Below, piece by piece: positions 26,463-35,330 of a DNA stretch of 64,000 bases (within the stretch, counting starts at the first letter, position 1; every line of letters begins with the position of its first letter). The notes under the pieces were generated by a model that was given only the letters and a program-made list of their open reading frames with translations, searched no databases and was not told the DNA's origin. Position numbers and translations under genes: made by a program. This DNA comes from Ignatzschineria rhizosphaerae (GTDB lineage Bacteria; Pseudomonadota; Gammaproteobacteria; Cardiobacteriales; Wohlfahrtiimonadaceae). Location of the stretch: the NCBI RefSeq assembly GCF_022655595.1, contig NZ_CP093379.1:2414501-2478500 (forward strand), written 5' to 3'.

Positions 26463-27632
26463 ATGTCAGAATCAAATTTTTTATTAGAACGTATCAAAAC
26501 AATTCTCCCAGAGATTGCCAAAAATGCCCATCAAGCAGAACTCGATAGAAAAGCCCCTAAAGAGAGTATCGAATTACTCAATAAGATTCAGCTCAATCGT
26601 GCTTTTCTTCCAAAAGCTTATGGAGGATTTGAAATCTCTCTTCCTGAATTTGCAGAATGTGTGGTAGAACTTTCCAAAGCTTGCGCAGGAACGGCTTGGG
26701 CTTACAGCTTACTCTGCACTCATAATCATCAGCTAGCGATGTTTCCAAAACAGCTCCAAGATGAAGTGTGGGGACAAAATCCAGATAGCGTAGCAAGTAG
26801 CTCAATCGCCCCTTTTAGTACGATTGAAGAGGTCGAAGGCGGCATTCGTTTAAGTGGCGAGATGGGCTGGAGTAGTGGTTGTGATTATGCAGATTGGGCC
26901 ATAGTTGGCTGCAATCGCTTTGATAAAGATGGCAATAAGATCTACTCATTTGCAGTTATCCCAAGAAGTGATTATGAAATTGTGGATAACTGGTTTGTCA
27001 TGGGGATGAAAGGCAGTGGTTCTAAAACCTTAAAAATTGATAATGTCTTTATCCCTGAATATCGTATTCAAGCAGCGCAAGATATGATGACAGGAAAGTC
27101 AGCAGGATTTGGGCTCTATCCAGAGAGTAAAATCTTCTATACACCTTATCGTCCTTACTTTGCTTGTGGTTTCTCTGCGATTAGTTTAGGCGTTGCAGAA
27201 AGAATGTTAGAGGCTTTTAAAGAGCGCACAAAAAATCGAGTCAGAGCTTATACGGGCGCCAAAGTGGGAGCGGCAACGCCGGCATTAATGAGACTTGCTG
27301 AATCAACCCATCAAGTTTTAGCCGCAAGAGCGCTCTTAGAAAGAACTTGGGAAGATCATCGTATTCACGGCATTAACAAACAATACCCAACCGCTGAAAC
27401 CTTAGCTTTTTGGCGCACTAACCAAGCTTATGCGGTAAAAATGTGTATTGAGGCTGTTGATCGCTTATTTAGTGCCGCCGGTGGTAGCGCATGGTTTGAT
27501 GGAAATGAATTACAAAGACTCTTTAGAGATTCCCACATGACAGGAGCACATGCCTATACAGATTATGATGTATGTGCGCAAATTTTAGGTAGAGAACTGA
27601 TGGGCTTAGAACCAGATCCCTCCATGGTATAA
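26463..27632 (+). CDS. 4-hydroxyphenylacetate 3-monooxygenase, oxygenase component (C2 type)
   Basis: 389 residues of the acyl-CoA dehydrogenase-like flavin monooxygenases (HsaA / Acinetobacter C2-HpaH type), not the HpaB type of E. coli. Blocks: KIQLNRAFLPKAYGGFEISL, TAWAYSLLCTHNHQLAMFP, GEMGWSSGCDYADWAIVG, WFVMGMKGSGSKTLKIDNVFIPEYR, and AAGGSAWFDGNELQRLFRDSHMTGAHAY near the C-terminus. It uses reduced flavin from the partner at 27810 to hydroxylate 4-hydroxyphenylacetate. It has its own leader and AGGAAGGAGACTGAAA before the ATG. Confidence 0.88.
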   Translation: MSESNFLLERIKTILPEIAKNAHQAELDRKAPKESIELLNKIQLNRAFLPKAYGGFEISLPEFAECVVELSKACAGTAWAYSLLCTHNHQLAMFPKQLQDEVWGQNPDSVASSSIAPFSTIEEVEGGIRLSGEMGWSSGCDYADWAIVGCNRFDKDGNKIYSFAVIPRSDYEIVDNWFVMGMKGSGSKTLKIDNVFIPEYRIQAAQDMMTGKSAGFGLYPESKIFYTPYRPYFACGFSAISLGVAERMLEAFKERTKNRVRAYTGAKVGAATPALMRLAESTHQVLAARALLERTWEDHRIHGINKQYPTAETLAFWRTNQAYAVKMCIEAVDRLFSAAGGSAWFDGNELQRLFRDSHMTGAHAYTDYDVCAQILGRELMGLEPDPSMV

Positions 27633-27639
27633 AACCATT

Positions 27640-27738
27640 AAGTGCGCTTTTAAGAGGTAATCATCATTAACATTCTCCTTTCCCTCTTTTGTCCTTTAAA
27701 AAGGAGAAGATTTATCTTTTTAAAGCGCACTCTTTGCC
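27640..27738 (+). other. long imperfect hairpin between the C2 and C1 genes
   Basis: AAGTGCGCTTTTAAGA (about 27640) pairs with TCTTTTTAAAGCGCACT (about 27715-27731), and an inner stem TTCTCCTTT/AAAAAGGAGAA is nested within. It could adjust the expression ratio of the two hydroxylase components or act as a partial terminator. Confidence 0.5.
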
Positions 27739-27809
27739 CATGAGGCTATCTTCTATTTCCTATTACAGACTCTTAGATCTACTTCTCATGCAAGTAAGGA
27801 GAAATCGTC

Positions 27810-28745
27810 ATGCCCCAAATTGACCCCAAAGCCTTTCGCCGCGCCTTAGGTAACTTTGCGACCGGCGTTACTGTTATCACCGCTCAAGATGACAAAGGAA
27901 ATCGTGTAGGCGTTACTGCTAATAGCTTTAACTCAGTCTCACTCGACCCTGCCCTTATTTTATGGAGCATTGATAAACGCTCTCGTAGTCAAGATGTCTT
28001 TTTAGAAGCATCTCACTTTACGGTTAATATCCTCTCTGTCGATCAAATTAATGTATCTAATAACTTTGCAAGACCTGTTGAAGATAAATTTGCAGAAATG
28101 CGTTTTACAGAAGGCGCTGGTGGCTCTGCCATTCTTGAGCAGTGCGCTGCGCACTTTGAATGTGAACTCTACCAAACCATTGATGCTGGCGATCATATTA
28201 TCTTAATCGGTAAAGTTATCGCTTTTAGTGACAATGGCAAAGCGCCACTTTTATATCATCAAGGGGCTTACTCCGCAGTTTTACCCCATCCTAGCCTTAA
28301 AGTTTCAGAAAATGTGGCGGAATATCGTGCGCAAAAATCTAGAGCCGATCTTTATGACAATATGCACTACCTACTCACACAAGCTGTGCGAGCCTATCAA
28401 AATGAGTACTATCCAAAACAATTAGCGGTGGGACTTAGCGTTAGTGAAGCGCGTTTAGTAATGGTACTTTATGGCGAACATGGTTCAACAAAAGAAGAGA
28501 TGCTAAAAGAGGTGGGAATGCCGATGCGAGAGATCAACGTCGCCGTTGATGCGCTTAAAGCAAAAAACTTACTAGAATGCCACGATAAGCTGCTCAATCT
28601 TACAAAAAAAGGCCACGAAACGGCTGCAGGATTATGTGACATTGCCGTTTCACACCAAAGTGCGGTATTTGATCACTATTCTGAAAATGAAATTAATACT
28701 TTTAAGAAGATTTTAAGAGAGCTTATTGCAAGGGATACCCCTTAA
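27810..28745 (+). CDS. 4-hydroxyphenylacetate 3-monooxygenase, reductase component (C1 type)
   Basis: 311 residues with two domains. Residues 1-165 are a flavin reductase (RRALGNFATGVTVITAQDDKGNRVGVTANSFNSVSLDPALILWSI, DHIILIGKVIAF). Residues about 175-311 form a MarR-like helical domain (YDNMHYLLTQAVRAYQNEYY, EARLVMVLYGEHGSTKEEML, LLNLTKKGHETA). This fusion is the hallmark of the Acinetobacter C1 reductase, where the C-terminal domain senses the substrate and speeds flavin reduction. It delivers reduced flavin to C2. ATG follows AAGGAGAAATCGTC. Confidence 0.9.
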   Translation: MPQIDPKAFRRALGNFATGVTVITAQDDKGNRVGVTANSFNSVSLDPALILWSIDKRSRSQDVFLEASHFTVNILSVDQINVSNNFARPVEDKFAEMRFTEGAGGSAILEQCAAHFECELYQTIDAGDHIILIGKVIAFSDNGKAPLLYHQGAYSAVLPHPSLKVSENVAEYRAQKSRADLYDNMHYLLTQAVRAYQNEYYPKQLAVGLSVSEARLVMVLYGEHGSTKEEMLKEVGMPMREINVAVDALKAKNLLECHDKLLNLTKKGHETAAGLCDIAVSHQSAVFDHYSENEINTFKKILRELIARDTP

Positions 28746-28779
28746 AAGATGCTTCCTACTTCATATTCAAGGAGCTTTC

Positions 28780-30000
28780 ATGAATCACGATCAACCGCGC
28801 CCTATATCAAGTAGCAAATGTCTTATCATGATCTTAGCGGGCCTTGTTGCATTTGGCCCGCTTTCTATTGATATGTATCTTCCAAGTCTTACTGCTATTA
28901 CTCAAGATCTAGGGGCTAATATTCGGGAAGTAAAACAGACCATTACCTTCTTCCTTTTTGGCTTTAGCTTAGGAATGTTTTTTTACGGCCCCCTTTCTGA
29001 TCATTATGGCCGACGGATCTTATTATTAATTGGAATTACGATCTACCTTATTGCAACATTTGGCATTATCTTTAGCCAAAGTGGCCAAGCGCTCTTTAGT
29101 TGGAGATTACTTCAAGCGCTAGGTGGGGCTAGCGCCTCTGTTATTGCTAGAGCCATAGTGCGGGATCTCTTTGCCCTTCATGATTCGGCAAAAATATTAT
29201 CCATTATGCATATGATTACGATGATCGCAACGCTCATCTCCCCTATTTTAGGTAGCTATTTAACGCTCTATTTTGGCTGGCGATCTATCTTTATCTTTCT
29301 CCTACTCTTTGCCGGAGTAGCGCTTCTTGCTTGTCTTTTTATCTTAAAAGAATCTCTCCCCCAAAAATCTCGCAGTACTTCTGTCACTATCGCCTTAAGA
29401 TCTTACGTTCATATTATGAAAAATAAACAAGCGATGGGCTATATCGGCAGTATGAGTATGACTTTTGCGGGGATGTTTGCCTATATCACCGCCTCGCCCT
29501 TTGTCTATATGGAACACTTTGGTGTAAGTGCCGAGGCTTATGCTTACCTTTTTGGGCTCAATATCTTTGCGATCATGATTGTTGTTATTTTTAACGCTAA
29601 ATTTGTTAAAACAATTGGCCCTCAAAAAATGATTATAATGGGGACATCTCTAGCCCTGTTTTCTGCCACTATCATGGTGTTTCTTAATCAGCTCGCAGGG
29701 GGAATATCTTTTATTCCCTTAGTAATTGGTCTTTTTATCTTTATTGGCATGACCGGCCAACTCAGTGCTAACTGCATTGCCATGGCAATGTCCCTTTTCC
29801 CAAGAGAGAAAGCAGGGGCTGCTGCAGGATTAGCCGTCTCCCTACAATTTGGATTGGGAGGATTACTCAGCCTTTTTGTTAGCCAAACCATATATGTCAC
29901 CCCCGATGCCATGCTTCGCTATATCTTGATTGCCGCGATTCTTGCCTTTTTAAGTATGCTACTCACGTTAAAAAGCGCCTCTAAAAATCAATCTAACTAA
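28780..30000 (+). CDS. Bcr/CflA-family MFS exporter
   Basis: 406 residues from ATG 28780, which follows AAGGAGCTTTC; an upstream ATG at 28726 overlaps the reductase gene and is not used. About 12 membrane segments with the family start LAGLVAFGPLSIDMYLPSL, motif A YGPLSDHYGRRILLL, and RLLQALGGASASVIARAIVRDL. These proteins export drugs or small metabolites by proton antiport. Being 34 bases after the hydroxylase reductase, it is probably cotranscribed and may export a toxic intermediate. That is inference. Confidence 0.88.
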   Translation: MNHDQPRPISSSKCLIMILAGLVAFGPLSIDMYLPSLTAITQDLGANIREVKQTITFFLFGFSLGMFFYGPLSDHYGRRILLLIGITIYLIATFGIIFSQSGQALFSWRLLQALGGASASVIARAIVRDLFALHDSAKILSIMHMITMIATLISPILGSYLTLYFGWRSIFIFLLLFAGVALLACLFILKESLPQKSRSTSVTIALRSYVHIMKNKQAMGYIGSMSMTFAGMFAYITASPFVYMEHFGVSAEAYAYLFGLNIFAIMIVVIFNAKFVKTIGPQKMIIMGTSLALFSATIMVFLNQLAGGISFIPLVIGLFIFIGMTGQLSANCIAMAMSLFPREKAGAAAGLAVSLQFGLGGLLSLFVSQTIYVTPDAMLRYILIAAILAFLSMLLTLKSASKNQSN

Positions 30001-30026
30001 GAACGCTTTCACCCTTAGCCCATTAA

Positions 30027-30228
30027 TCTCGTACTGTGATTGGTACTGTAGTTTCAAACAAAGGTAATAAAACCATTACTGTATACGTAGAAAGATTAGT
30101 AAAGCATGCGAAGTATCAAAAATAGATCAAGCGTTCAACTAAGTTCTATGCGCATGATGAAGCGAATACATATAACATCGGTGATATCGTTGAGATAAAA
30201 CAAGTACGTCCTATTTCTAAGAAAAAAA
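30027..30228 (+). pseudogene. rpsQ: displaced fragment of rpsQ (ribosomal protein S17)
   Basis: One frame reads RTVIGTVVSNKGNKTITVYV, ERLVKHAKYQK, a TAG stop at 30123-30125, then [20 protein letters not shown] and [14 protein letters not shown]. That is S17 from near its start to its conserved C-terminal part. The normal protein has a Tyr or similar at the stop position (KYxKYIKRSTK). No start codon with a ribosome-binding site, no ribosomal operon around it. It is a stray extra copy, dead by a stop and loss of context. A true rpsQ must exist elsewhere. Confidence 0.9.
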
Positions 30229-30320
30229 TATCCTCTACAAATTCTCTAAAACATCGCCTCTATCTCACAAAGATAGAGAGTAAAATGGATCTTGTCATCA
30301 TCTCTTTAGGCAGCACGGAT
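30229..30320. other. intergenic after the rpsQ fragment, nothing recognised
   Basis: AT-rich sequence that keeps the rpsQ frame open but no longer resembles S17. Confidence 0.4.
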
Positions 30321-30350
30321 AAAAAAAAGCCTATATCTTTGGATATAGGC
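30321..30350 (-). terminator. terminator after MHS transporter 1
   Basis: GCCTATATC (30329-30337) pairs with GATATAGGC (30342-30350). On the minus strand it ends in eight T. Confidence 0.9.
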
Positions 30351-30407
30351 AATCACTTTCAAAGGAGTATTTGTTAATATTTTTATCTATAAGGTAAAAT
30401 TTTATCT

Positions 30408-31826
30408 TTAAGCCAGCTCACTCACAGACACTTGGACGGGATCTTGGTCTTGATATTTACTTTTAATACCATAAATCGGGGAGATATTTTGCTCAGCCTC
30501 ATGATCTGGGCCTAAAGGAATTCCTGTTCGATCTCGTAATAGCAGTGTGGCGGTTAATCCTAAGCCCGTCATGATTGCTAAATAGATAGCAACGGATTCT
30601 GTAGATCCTGTTGAGGCAATGAGCCACGCTGCGATCATAGGCGCAAAAGCACCCCCAATAATCGCGCCTATCGCATAAGAGATAGAAACGCCGGAGAATC
30701 TTACTGATGCGGGGAAAAGCTCCGCATAAAAGGCAGATTGTGCGCCGTAAGTTAAACCTATTCCCACAGATAAAATCATCAAAGCGGCTAATACACTGGA
30801 CCATGTTCCCATATTCACAAGCGGAAATAGTGCAAAAACGCCAATAAATTGAATCGCCCATCCGATCAGGTAGATCTTTTTACGCCCAATCTTGTCGGAG
30901 ATATATCCTGCAAACCAAGTAAAGATCATCCAGGTAAAGGCGGAAATTGTGACGGCTACTAAAATAGGGGTTCGCTCCATCTTCAAAAGCCCATTAGGAT
31001 CTGTTGTATAGTTTTGAATAAATCCCCCCGTCGTCATATACCCAAGCGCACTATTACCAGCAAAAACAATAGCCGCTAATAAAACTAATAAGGTATGATT
31101 TTTAAATAGTTGCACAACAGGTGCTTTAGTCCCTAATTTTCGCGCTTTAATCTCTTCAAAAATCGGGCTTTCATCCACAGATCTTCGGATCCAATGGCCT
31201 AAAAATAGAAGTGCAATGCTCAATAAGAAAGGCACGCGCCATCCCCACTCAACAAAAGCATCTCCAGGTGAGATCACGCCGCTCATAAGCGCAAATACCG
31301 CAGAAGCTAATAAAAGCCCTAAAGGGACACCCACTTGGGGAAACGCCCCAAATAAGCCTCTTTTTTCAGTCGGCGCATGTTCTACTGCCATTAATACAGC
31401 CCCGCCCCACTCTCCTCCTGCGGAGATTCCTTGAATAATTCTTAAAGAAATTAATAATATTGGCGCCAAAATACCAATAGAGTCATAAGTGGGTAATAGA
31501 CCAATTAATGCGGTCGCAAGTCCCATTGCAACGAGCGTCACCACAAGCATCGCTCTTCGACCAATTCTATCGCCAAAGTGACCTGCTAAAAAAGCCCCTA
31601 ACGGCCGAAACAAAAAGCTAATCCCCACAGAGGCAAATGCCAAAATTGTGGCAAATGTTGGGCCTGCCGGCGCAAAAAACAGTTTATTAAAAATTAATCC
31701 TGCCGCACTGGCATAAATAAAAAAATCATACCACTCAATAGTTGTTCCAATAATTGTGGCATAAGCTACACGCCGAGTACGGCGCTTTTCAATCTGATGA
31801 GCAGATAGATGACGCGACTGTCCCAT
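30408..31826 (-). CDS. MFS transporter, metabolite:H+ symporter family (copy 1)
   Basis: 472 residues, 12 membrane segments, MHS family (ShiA/ProP-like). Characteristic segments: ATIIGTTIEWYDFFIYASAAGLIF, motif A LAGHFGDRIGRRAMLV, IQGISAGGEWGGAVLMAVEHAP, and VPFLLSIALLFLGHWIRRSVDESPIFEE. Members import organic acids. A candidate HpaR box 100 bases upstream and its place beside the hpa operon suggest import of 4-hydroxyphenylacetate or a related aromatic acid. It is about 85% identical by eye to copy 2. Confidence 0.9.
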   Translation of the reverse strand: MGQSRHLSAHQIEKRRTRRVAYATIIGTTIEWYDFFIYASAAGLIFNKLFFAPAGPTFATILAFASVGISFLFRPLGAFLAGHFGDRIGRRAMLVVTLVAMGLATALIGLLPTYDSIGILAPILLISLRIIQGISAGGEWGGAVLMAVEHAPTEKRGLFGAFPQVGVPLGLLLASAVFALMSGVISPGDAFVEWGWRVPFLLSIALLFLGHWIRRSVDESPIFEEIKARKLGTKAPVVQLFKNHTLLVLLAAIVFAGNSALGYMTTGGFIQNYTTDPNGLLKMERTPILVAVTISAFTWMIFTWFAGYISDKIGRKKIYLIGWAIQFIGVFALFPLVNMGTWSSVLAALMILSVGIGLTYGAQSAFYAELFPASVRFSGVSISYAIGAIIGGAFAPMIAAWLIASTGSTESVAIYLAIMTGLGLTATLLLRDRTGIPLGPDHEAEQNISPIYGIKSKYQDQDPVQVSVSELA

Positions 31827-31924
31827 TTTATCCTCCTGAATAAAATTATTTTTTTTATTAATTAATCCTCTGGTGCTTTTACAACAATCTTTAAAAGCGC
31901 TATCACATCACGTTTTTTATTTTA

Positions 31925-31942
31925 TAACTAATATGTTAGTGA
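31925..31942. promoter_or_regulatory. candidate HpaR box upstream of MHS transporter 1
   Basis: TAACTAATATGTTAGTGA, matching TCACTAATATATTAGTGA at 15 of 18 positions. Confidence 0.6.
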
Positions 31943-32063
31943 TTAATTAATCATAGACCAATTTTTAGGCATTTGTCTAATCTATTTTGCATCAAATCCC
32001 ACAAAAATAGGGAGGAGGCAGGGAGAAACCTGATAAACACTAATATCATAGTGATCTGTTTTT

Positions 32064-32103
32064 ATAAAAAAACCCAATGATTAGGCATCATTATCATTGG
32101 GCT
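32064..32103 (-). terminator. terminator after MHS transporter 2
   Basis: CCCAATGAT (32073-32081) pairs with ATCATTGGG (32093-32101). On the minus strand it is followed by a T run. It shows the two transporters are separate transcription units. Confidence 0.85.
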
Positions 32104-32134
32104 AAAAAAGCATCATCAAATTTAATATAAGAGC

Positions 32135-33559
32135 TTATTTTACCGGCGTTGTCACTAGCTCGGTAAGGCTTTCTATAGCTAAAGAACGGCTTTTAGTCTT
32201 CATTCCATAAATAGCAGATGCATTTTGCTCCTCCTCATGATCTGGTCCTAAAGGAATTCCTGTTCGATCTCGTAATAACAAAGAGGCCGTTAAACTTAAT
32301 CCCGTCATAATCGCTAAATAGATCGTCACAGATTCAGTAGAACCTGTTGCGGCAACTAACCAAGCTGCAATCATAGGGGCAAATGCACCCCCAATAATCG
32401 ACCCTATCGCATAGGTAATAGAAACCCCTGAAAATCGCACTGATGCGGGGAAGAGCTCAGCATAAAATACCGATAAAGCCCCATAAGTTAAACCAATCCC
32501 TACAGATAACAGAACTAATGCGGCGAGCACGCTTTGCCACGTTCCTATATTCACTAACGGAAATAATGCAAAAACGCCAATTAACTGCACGGTCCAACCG
32601 ATCAGATAGATATTCCTACGCCCAATTTTATCCGAGATATAACCGGCAAATAAGGTAAAACACATCCATGTAAATGCAGAGATAGTCACGGCAATCAAAA
32701 TGGGGGTTCTATCCATCTGTAAAGGGCCATTAGGATCTGTTGTGTAGTTTTGAATAAAGCCCCCTGTGGTCATATAGCCTAAGGCATTATTCCCAGCACA
32801 AACAAATGCTGCCAGTAGTACTAGCAATCCGTGATGCTTAAATAGCTGTATCACCGGTGCTTTTGTACTAATTTTTCGTTCTTTAATCTCTTCAAAAATA
32901 GGGCTCTCATCTACAGAGCGGCGAATCCAATGGCCTAAAAAGAGTAGCACAATACTTAAAAGGAAAGGTACACGCCATCCCCACTCCATAAATGCTTCTC
33001 CAGGAGAGATCACGCCGCTCATCAGTGCAAATACAGCAGATGCTAATAAAAGCCCTAAAGGCACACCTATTTGTGGAAAAGCGCCAAATAAACCCCGTTT
33101 ATTGGTAGGTGCGTGCTCAACAGCCATTAATACGGCGCCGCCCCACTCTCCCCCTGCGGAAATACCTTGAATAATTCTTAAAGAAATTAATAATATTGGC
33201 GCCAAAATACCAATAGAATCATACGTAGGTACCAAGCCAATTAAAGCCGTTGCAACCCCCATAGCGATCAACGTCACAACGAGCATTGCCCGGCGCCCAA
33301 TTCGATCGCCAAAATGACCTGCAAGAAAAGCCCCTAGCGGCCGAAATAAAAAGCTAATTCCCACAGAAGCAAACGATAAAATCGTGGCAAATGTAGGGCC
33401 TGCCGGCGCAAAAAACAGTTTATTAAAAATTAATCCTGCCGCACTGGCATAAATAAAAAAATCATACCATTCAATCGTTGTGCCAATAATTGTGGCATAA
33501 GCGACACGTCTGGTTCGACGCCTTTCTGATATTTGATCCAGAGTACGTTGTTTCCCCAT
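32135..33559 (-). CDS. MFS transporter, metabolite:H+ symporter family (copy 2)
   Basis: 474 residues from ATG 33559, which follows AGGAGGATAAT on its strand; upstream ATGs at 33640 and 33631 are not used because they lie in the operator region. It is a tandem duplicate of copy 1, with the same family blocks (EWYDFFIYASAAGLIF, HFGDRIGRRAMLV, GGEWGGAVLMAVEHAP). Differences are mostly in the C-terminal tail (NASAIYGMKTKSRSLAIESL) and a few membrane positions. It has its own HpaR-like box and terminator. It probably imports another aromatic acid of the same pathway. Confidence 0.9.
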   Translation of the reverse strand: MGKQRTLDQISERRRTRRVAYATIIGTTIEWYDFFIYASAAGLIFNKLFFAPAGPTFATILSFASVGISFLFRPLGAFLAGHFGDRIGRRAMLVVTLIAMGVATALIGLVPTYDSIGILAPILLISLRIIQGISAGGEWGGAVLMAVEHAPTNKRGLFGAFPQIGVPLGLLLASAVFALMSGVISPGEAFMEWGWRVPFLLSIVLLFLGHWIRRSVDESPIFEEIKERKISTKAPVIQLFKHHGLLVLLAAFVCAGNNALGYMTTGGFIQNYTTDPNGPLQMDRTPILIAVTISAFTWMCFTLFAGYISDKIGRRNIYLIGWTVQLIGVFALFPLVNIGTWQSVLAALVLLSVGIGLTYGALSVFYAELFPASVRFSGVSITYAIGSIIGGAFAPMIAAWLVAATGSTESVTIYLAIMTGLSLTASLLLRDRTGIPLGPDHEEEQNASAIYGMKTKSRSLAIESLTELVTTPVK

Positions 33560-33635
33560 ATTATCCTCCTGAATAAATTGTGATTTATTCTTATTGTTAT
33601 ATCTCCTTGATGCTTTGATATGCGAAAGCATATTT

Positions 33636-33672
33636 ATCACTAATTTATTTTTATCATTAAGGTATTAGTGAT
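33636..33672. promoter_or_regulatory. candidate HpaR boxes upstream of MHS transporter 2
   Basis: TCATTAAGGTATTAGTGA (33654-33671) matches the 18-base palindrome. A further good half site, ATCACTAAT, lies at 33636-33644 and forms a perfect inverted repeat with the distal half ATTAGTGAT. Confidence 0.55.
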
Positions 33673-33868
33673 TTTTCATCTTAGGCTGAAATTTAGGCAA
33701 ATGTCTAATATTTTCTGTTTTATATCAATAATTTCCATTTTAAAACTGAAAAAAATGATACCTTTGCCATCCAATAATGGAGTTTAAAATAGGTAATATT
33801 CAAATAATGTAATAATGATTTTCAATTAAAAAAACACGTACCACCGCTATCAATCACGGTTTACTCTA

Positions 33869-34489
33869 TTAATTTACATAAAATAAAATACTAAAGTACT
33901 GACAAACACTACCGCCAATAACAAATAGGTGCCAGATGCCATGCGCATGCTTAACCTTTTCATCTAATAAGAAAAAGATTACGCCTAACGTATAAACAAC
34001 GCCGCCCATTACAAGCCAAAAAATCCCCTCCGAAGAGAGCGATAATGAGAGAGGCTTTGCGGCAATAACAATGAGCCATCCCATAACAAGGTAGATCGAC
34101 ATTGAAAAAATCTGCGTTTTTTTACCAATCCATACTTCTTGGATAATCCCAATTAAACACAATCCCCATGAAATACCAAAAAGTGACCAGCCCCAACCTC
34201 CATTTAAGGTCACTAATGTATAAGGTGTGTAACTCGCGGCGATTAAAAGATAGATCGCACAATGATCTAAAACCTGAAATCGATCTTTCCATCTCCCCGG
34301 TTTAATACTGTGATAAAGCGTAGAGATTAAGTAGAGAATAAAGAGTGCCGAGCCATAAATAGAGACGCTGACAATCTTCCATGCATCTTGATAAATACTT
34401 GAGTGAACAATGAGAAATACCATGCCCCCAAGCGCTAAGAGAGCACCAAAAAGATGGGTATAGATATTAAACTTCTCGCCTTGTGGCAT
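33869..34489 (-). CDS. trhA: hemolysin III family (PAQR) membrane protein
   Basis: 206 residues with seven predicted membrane helices. Family marks: GEKFNIYTHLFGALLALGG, ISTLYHSIKPG, FQVLDHCAIYLLIAASYTPY and HAHGIWHLFVIGGSVCQYF, which hold the conserved Ser, His and Asp of the PAQR metal site. Bacterial members affect membrane lipid balance. True hemolytic activity is not implied. Single gene on the minus strand, divergent from ygiB. Confidence 0.92.
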   Translation of the reverse strand: MPQGEKFNIYTHLFGALLALGGMVFLIVHSSIYQDAWKIVSVSIYGSALFILYLISTLYHSIKPGRWKDRFQVLDHCAIYLLIAASYTPYTLVTLNGGWGWSLFGISWGLCLIGIIQEVWIGKKTQIFSMSIYLVMGWLIVIAAKPLSLSLSSEGIFWLVMGGVVYTLGVIFFLLDEKVKHAHGIWHLFVIGGSVCQYFSILFYVN

Positions 34490-34649
34490 ATCAATCCTTC
34501 TACTAATTTCTCAGTATGATTTTATAAAAATTTATCTTACCACGCTTATCTTTAGATGAATAATTAAGCTCTGCGTGCTTTTTTCCGCTATTGTATAATG
34601 CTAAAACGCGATTATATATCAAAATATTCATCTGTTTATGGAGTGGAAA

Positions 34650-35327
34650 ATGCGTAAACGTACCTCACAAGTGAATCTCGAAAACTTTCGTAAAAAGCCA
34701 AAATCTTTTCGTCTAAAACCGCTAGCAGCCATTGTCGCTTCTGCATTCATCATTACCGCTTGTGGTAGTGATAAAGACGCACAATTAGAAGAAGTCACCA
34801 TGTATCGTAACGTTGAAGAATGCGTCCGCTACAATCCAAGCGCTGATGCTAAGCAGCTTTGTGAAACAACATTCGCGCAAGCACAACAAGAAGCAATTGA
34901 TACCGCGCCTCGCTTTGCAACTCGCGAAGATTGCGTTGCTGAATTTGGCGAATCAGGCTGTCAAGTAGCCCCTGTGGATCAAAGCAATGCCACAGCGCAA
35001 CAATCAAGTGGAAGCTTCTGGATGCCACTGATGGCAGGATTTCTCTTTGGGAAAATGATGAGTGGCTTTAATGCCCATAAACCGCTCTACTCACCACAAA
35101 GTGGTCCAAACCAAGGTAAATTCTATGGCGCTGATGGTAAGAACTTTGGCAATATGAAGCCAGGTGCTACTACTAAAGTAAACCTTTCTGATTTAAAACC
35201 AGGTGCAAAAGGTCAAACGATGCGCCGTGGAGGCTTTGGGCAGATGGTGTCAAAACAAGCTGCTGCGGCAAACAGTAAATCAGCATCAAATTCACAAAAT
35301 ACCCAGCGCCGTAGCATGGGTGGTTAA
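34650..35327 (+). CDS. ygiB: DUF1190 lipoprotein YgiB
   Basis: 225 residues from ATG 34650. A Cys lies in IITACGSDKD, consistent with a lipoprotein. It matches E. coli YgiB throughout: TMYRNVEECVRYNP, ATREDCVAEFGESGCQ, QSSGSFWMPLMAGFLFGKMM and the ending RRSMGG. Function not established in detail. In E. coli it is encoded next to ygiC, as here. Confidence 0.95.
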   Translation: MRKRTSQVNLENFRKKPKSFRLKPLAAIVASAFIITACGSDKDAQLEEVTMYRNVEECVRYNPSADAKQLCETTFAQAQQEAIDTAPRFATREDCVAEFGESGCQVAPVDQSNATAQQSSGSFWMPLMAGFLFGKMMSGFNAHKPLYSPQSGPNQGKFYGADGKNFGNMKPGATTKVNLSDLKPGAKGQTMRRGGFGQMVSKQAAAANSKSASNSQNTQRRSMGG

Positions 35328-35330
35328 TTC

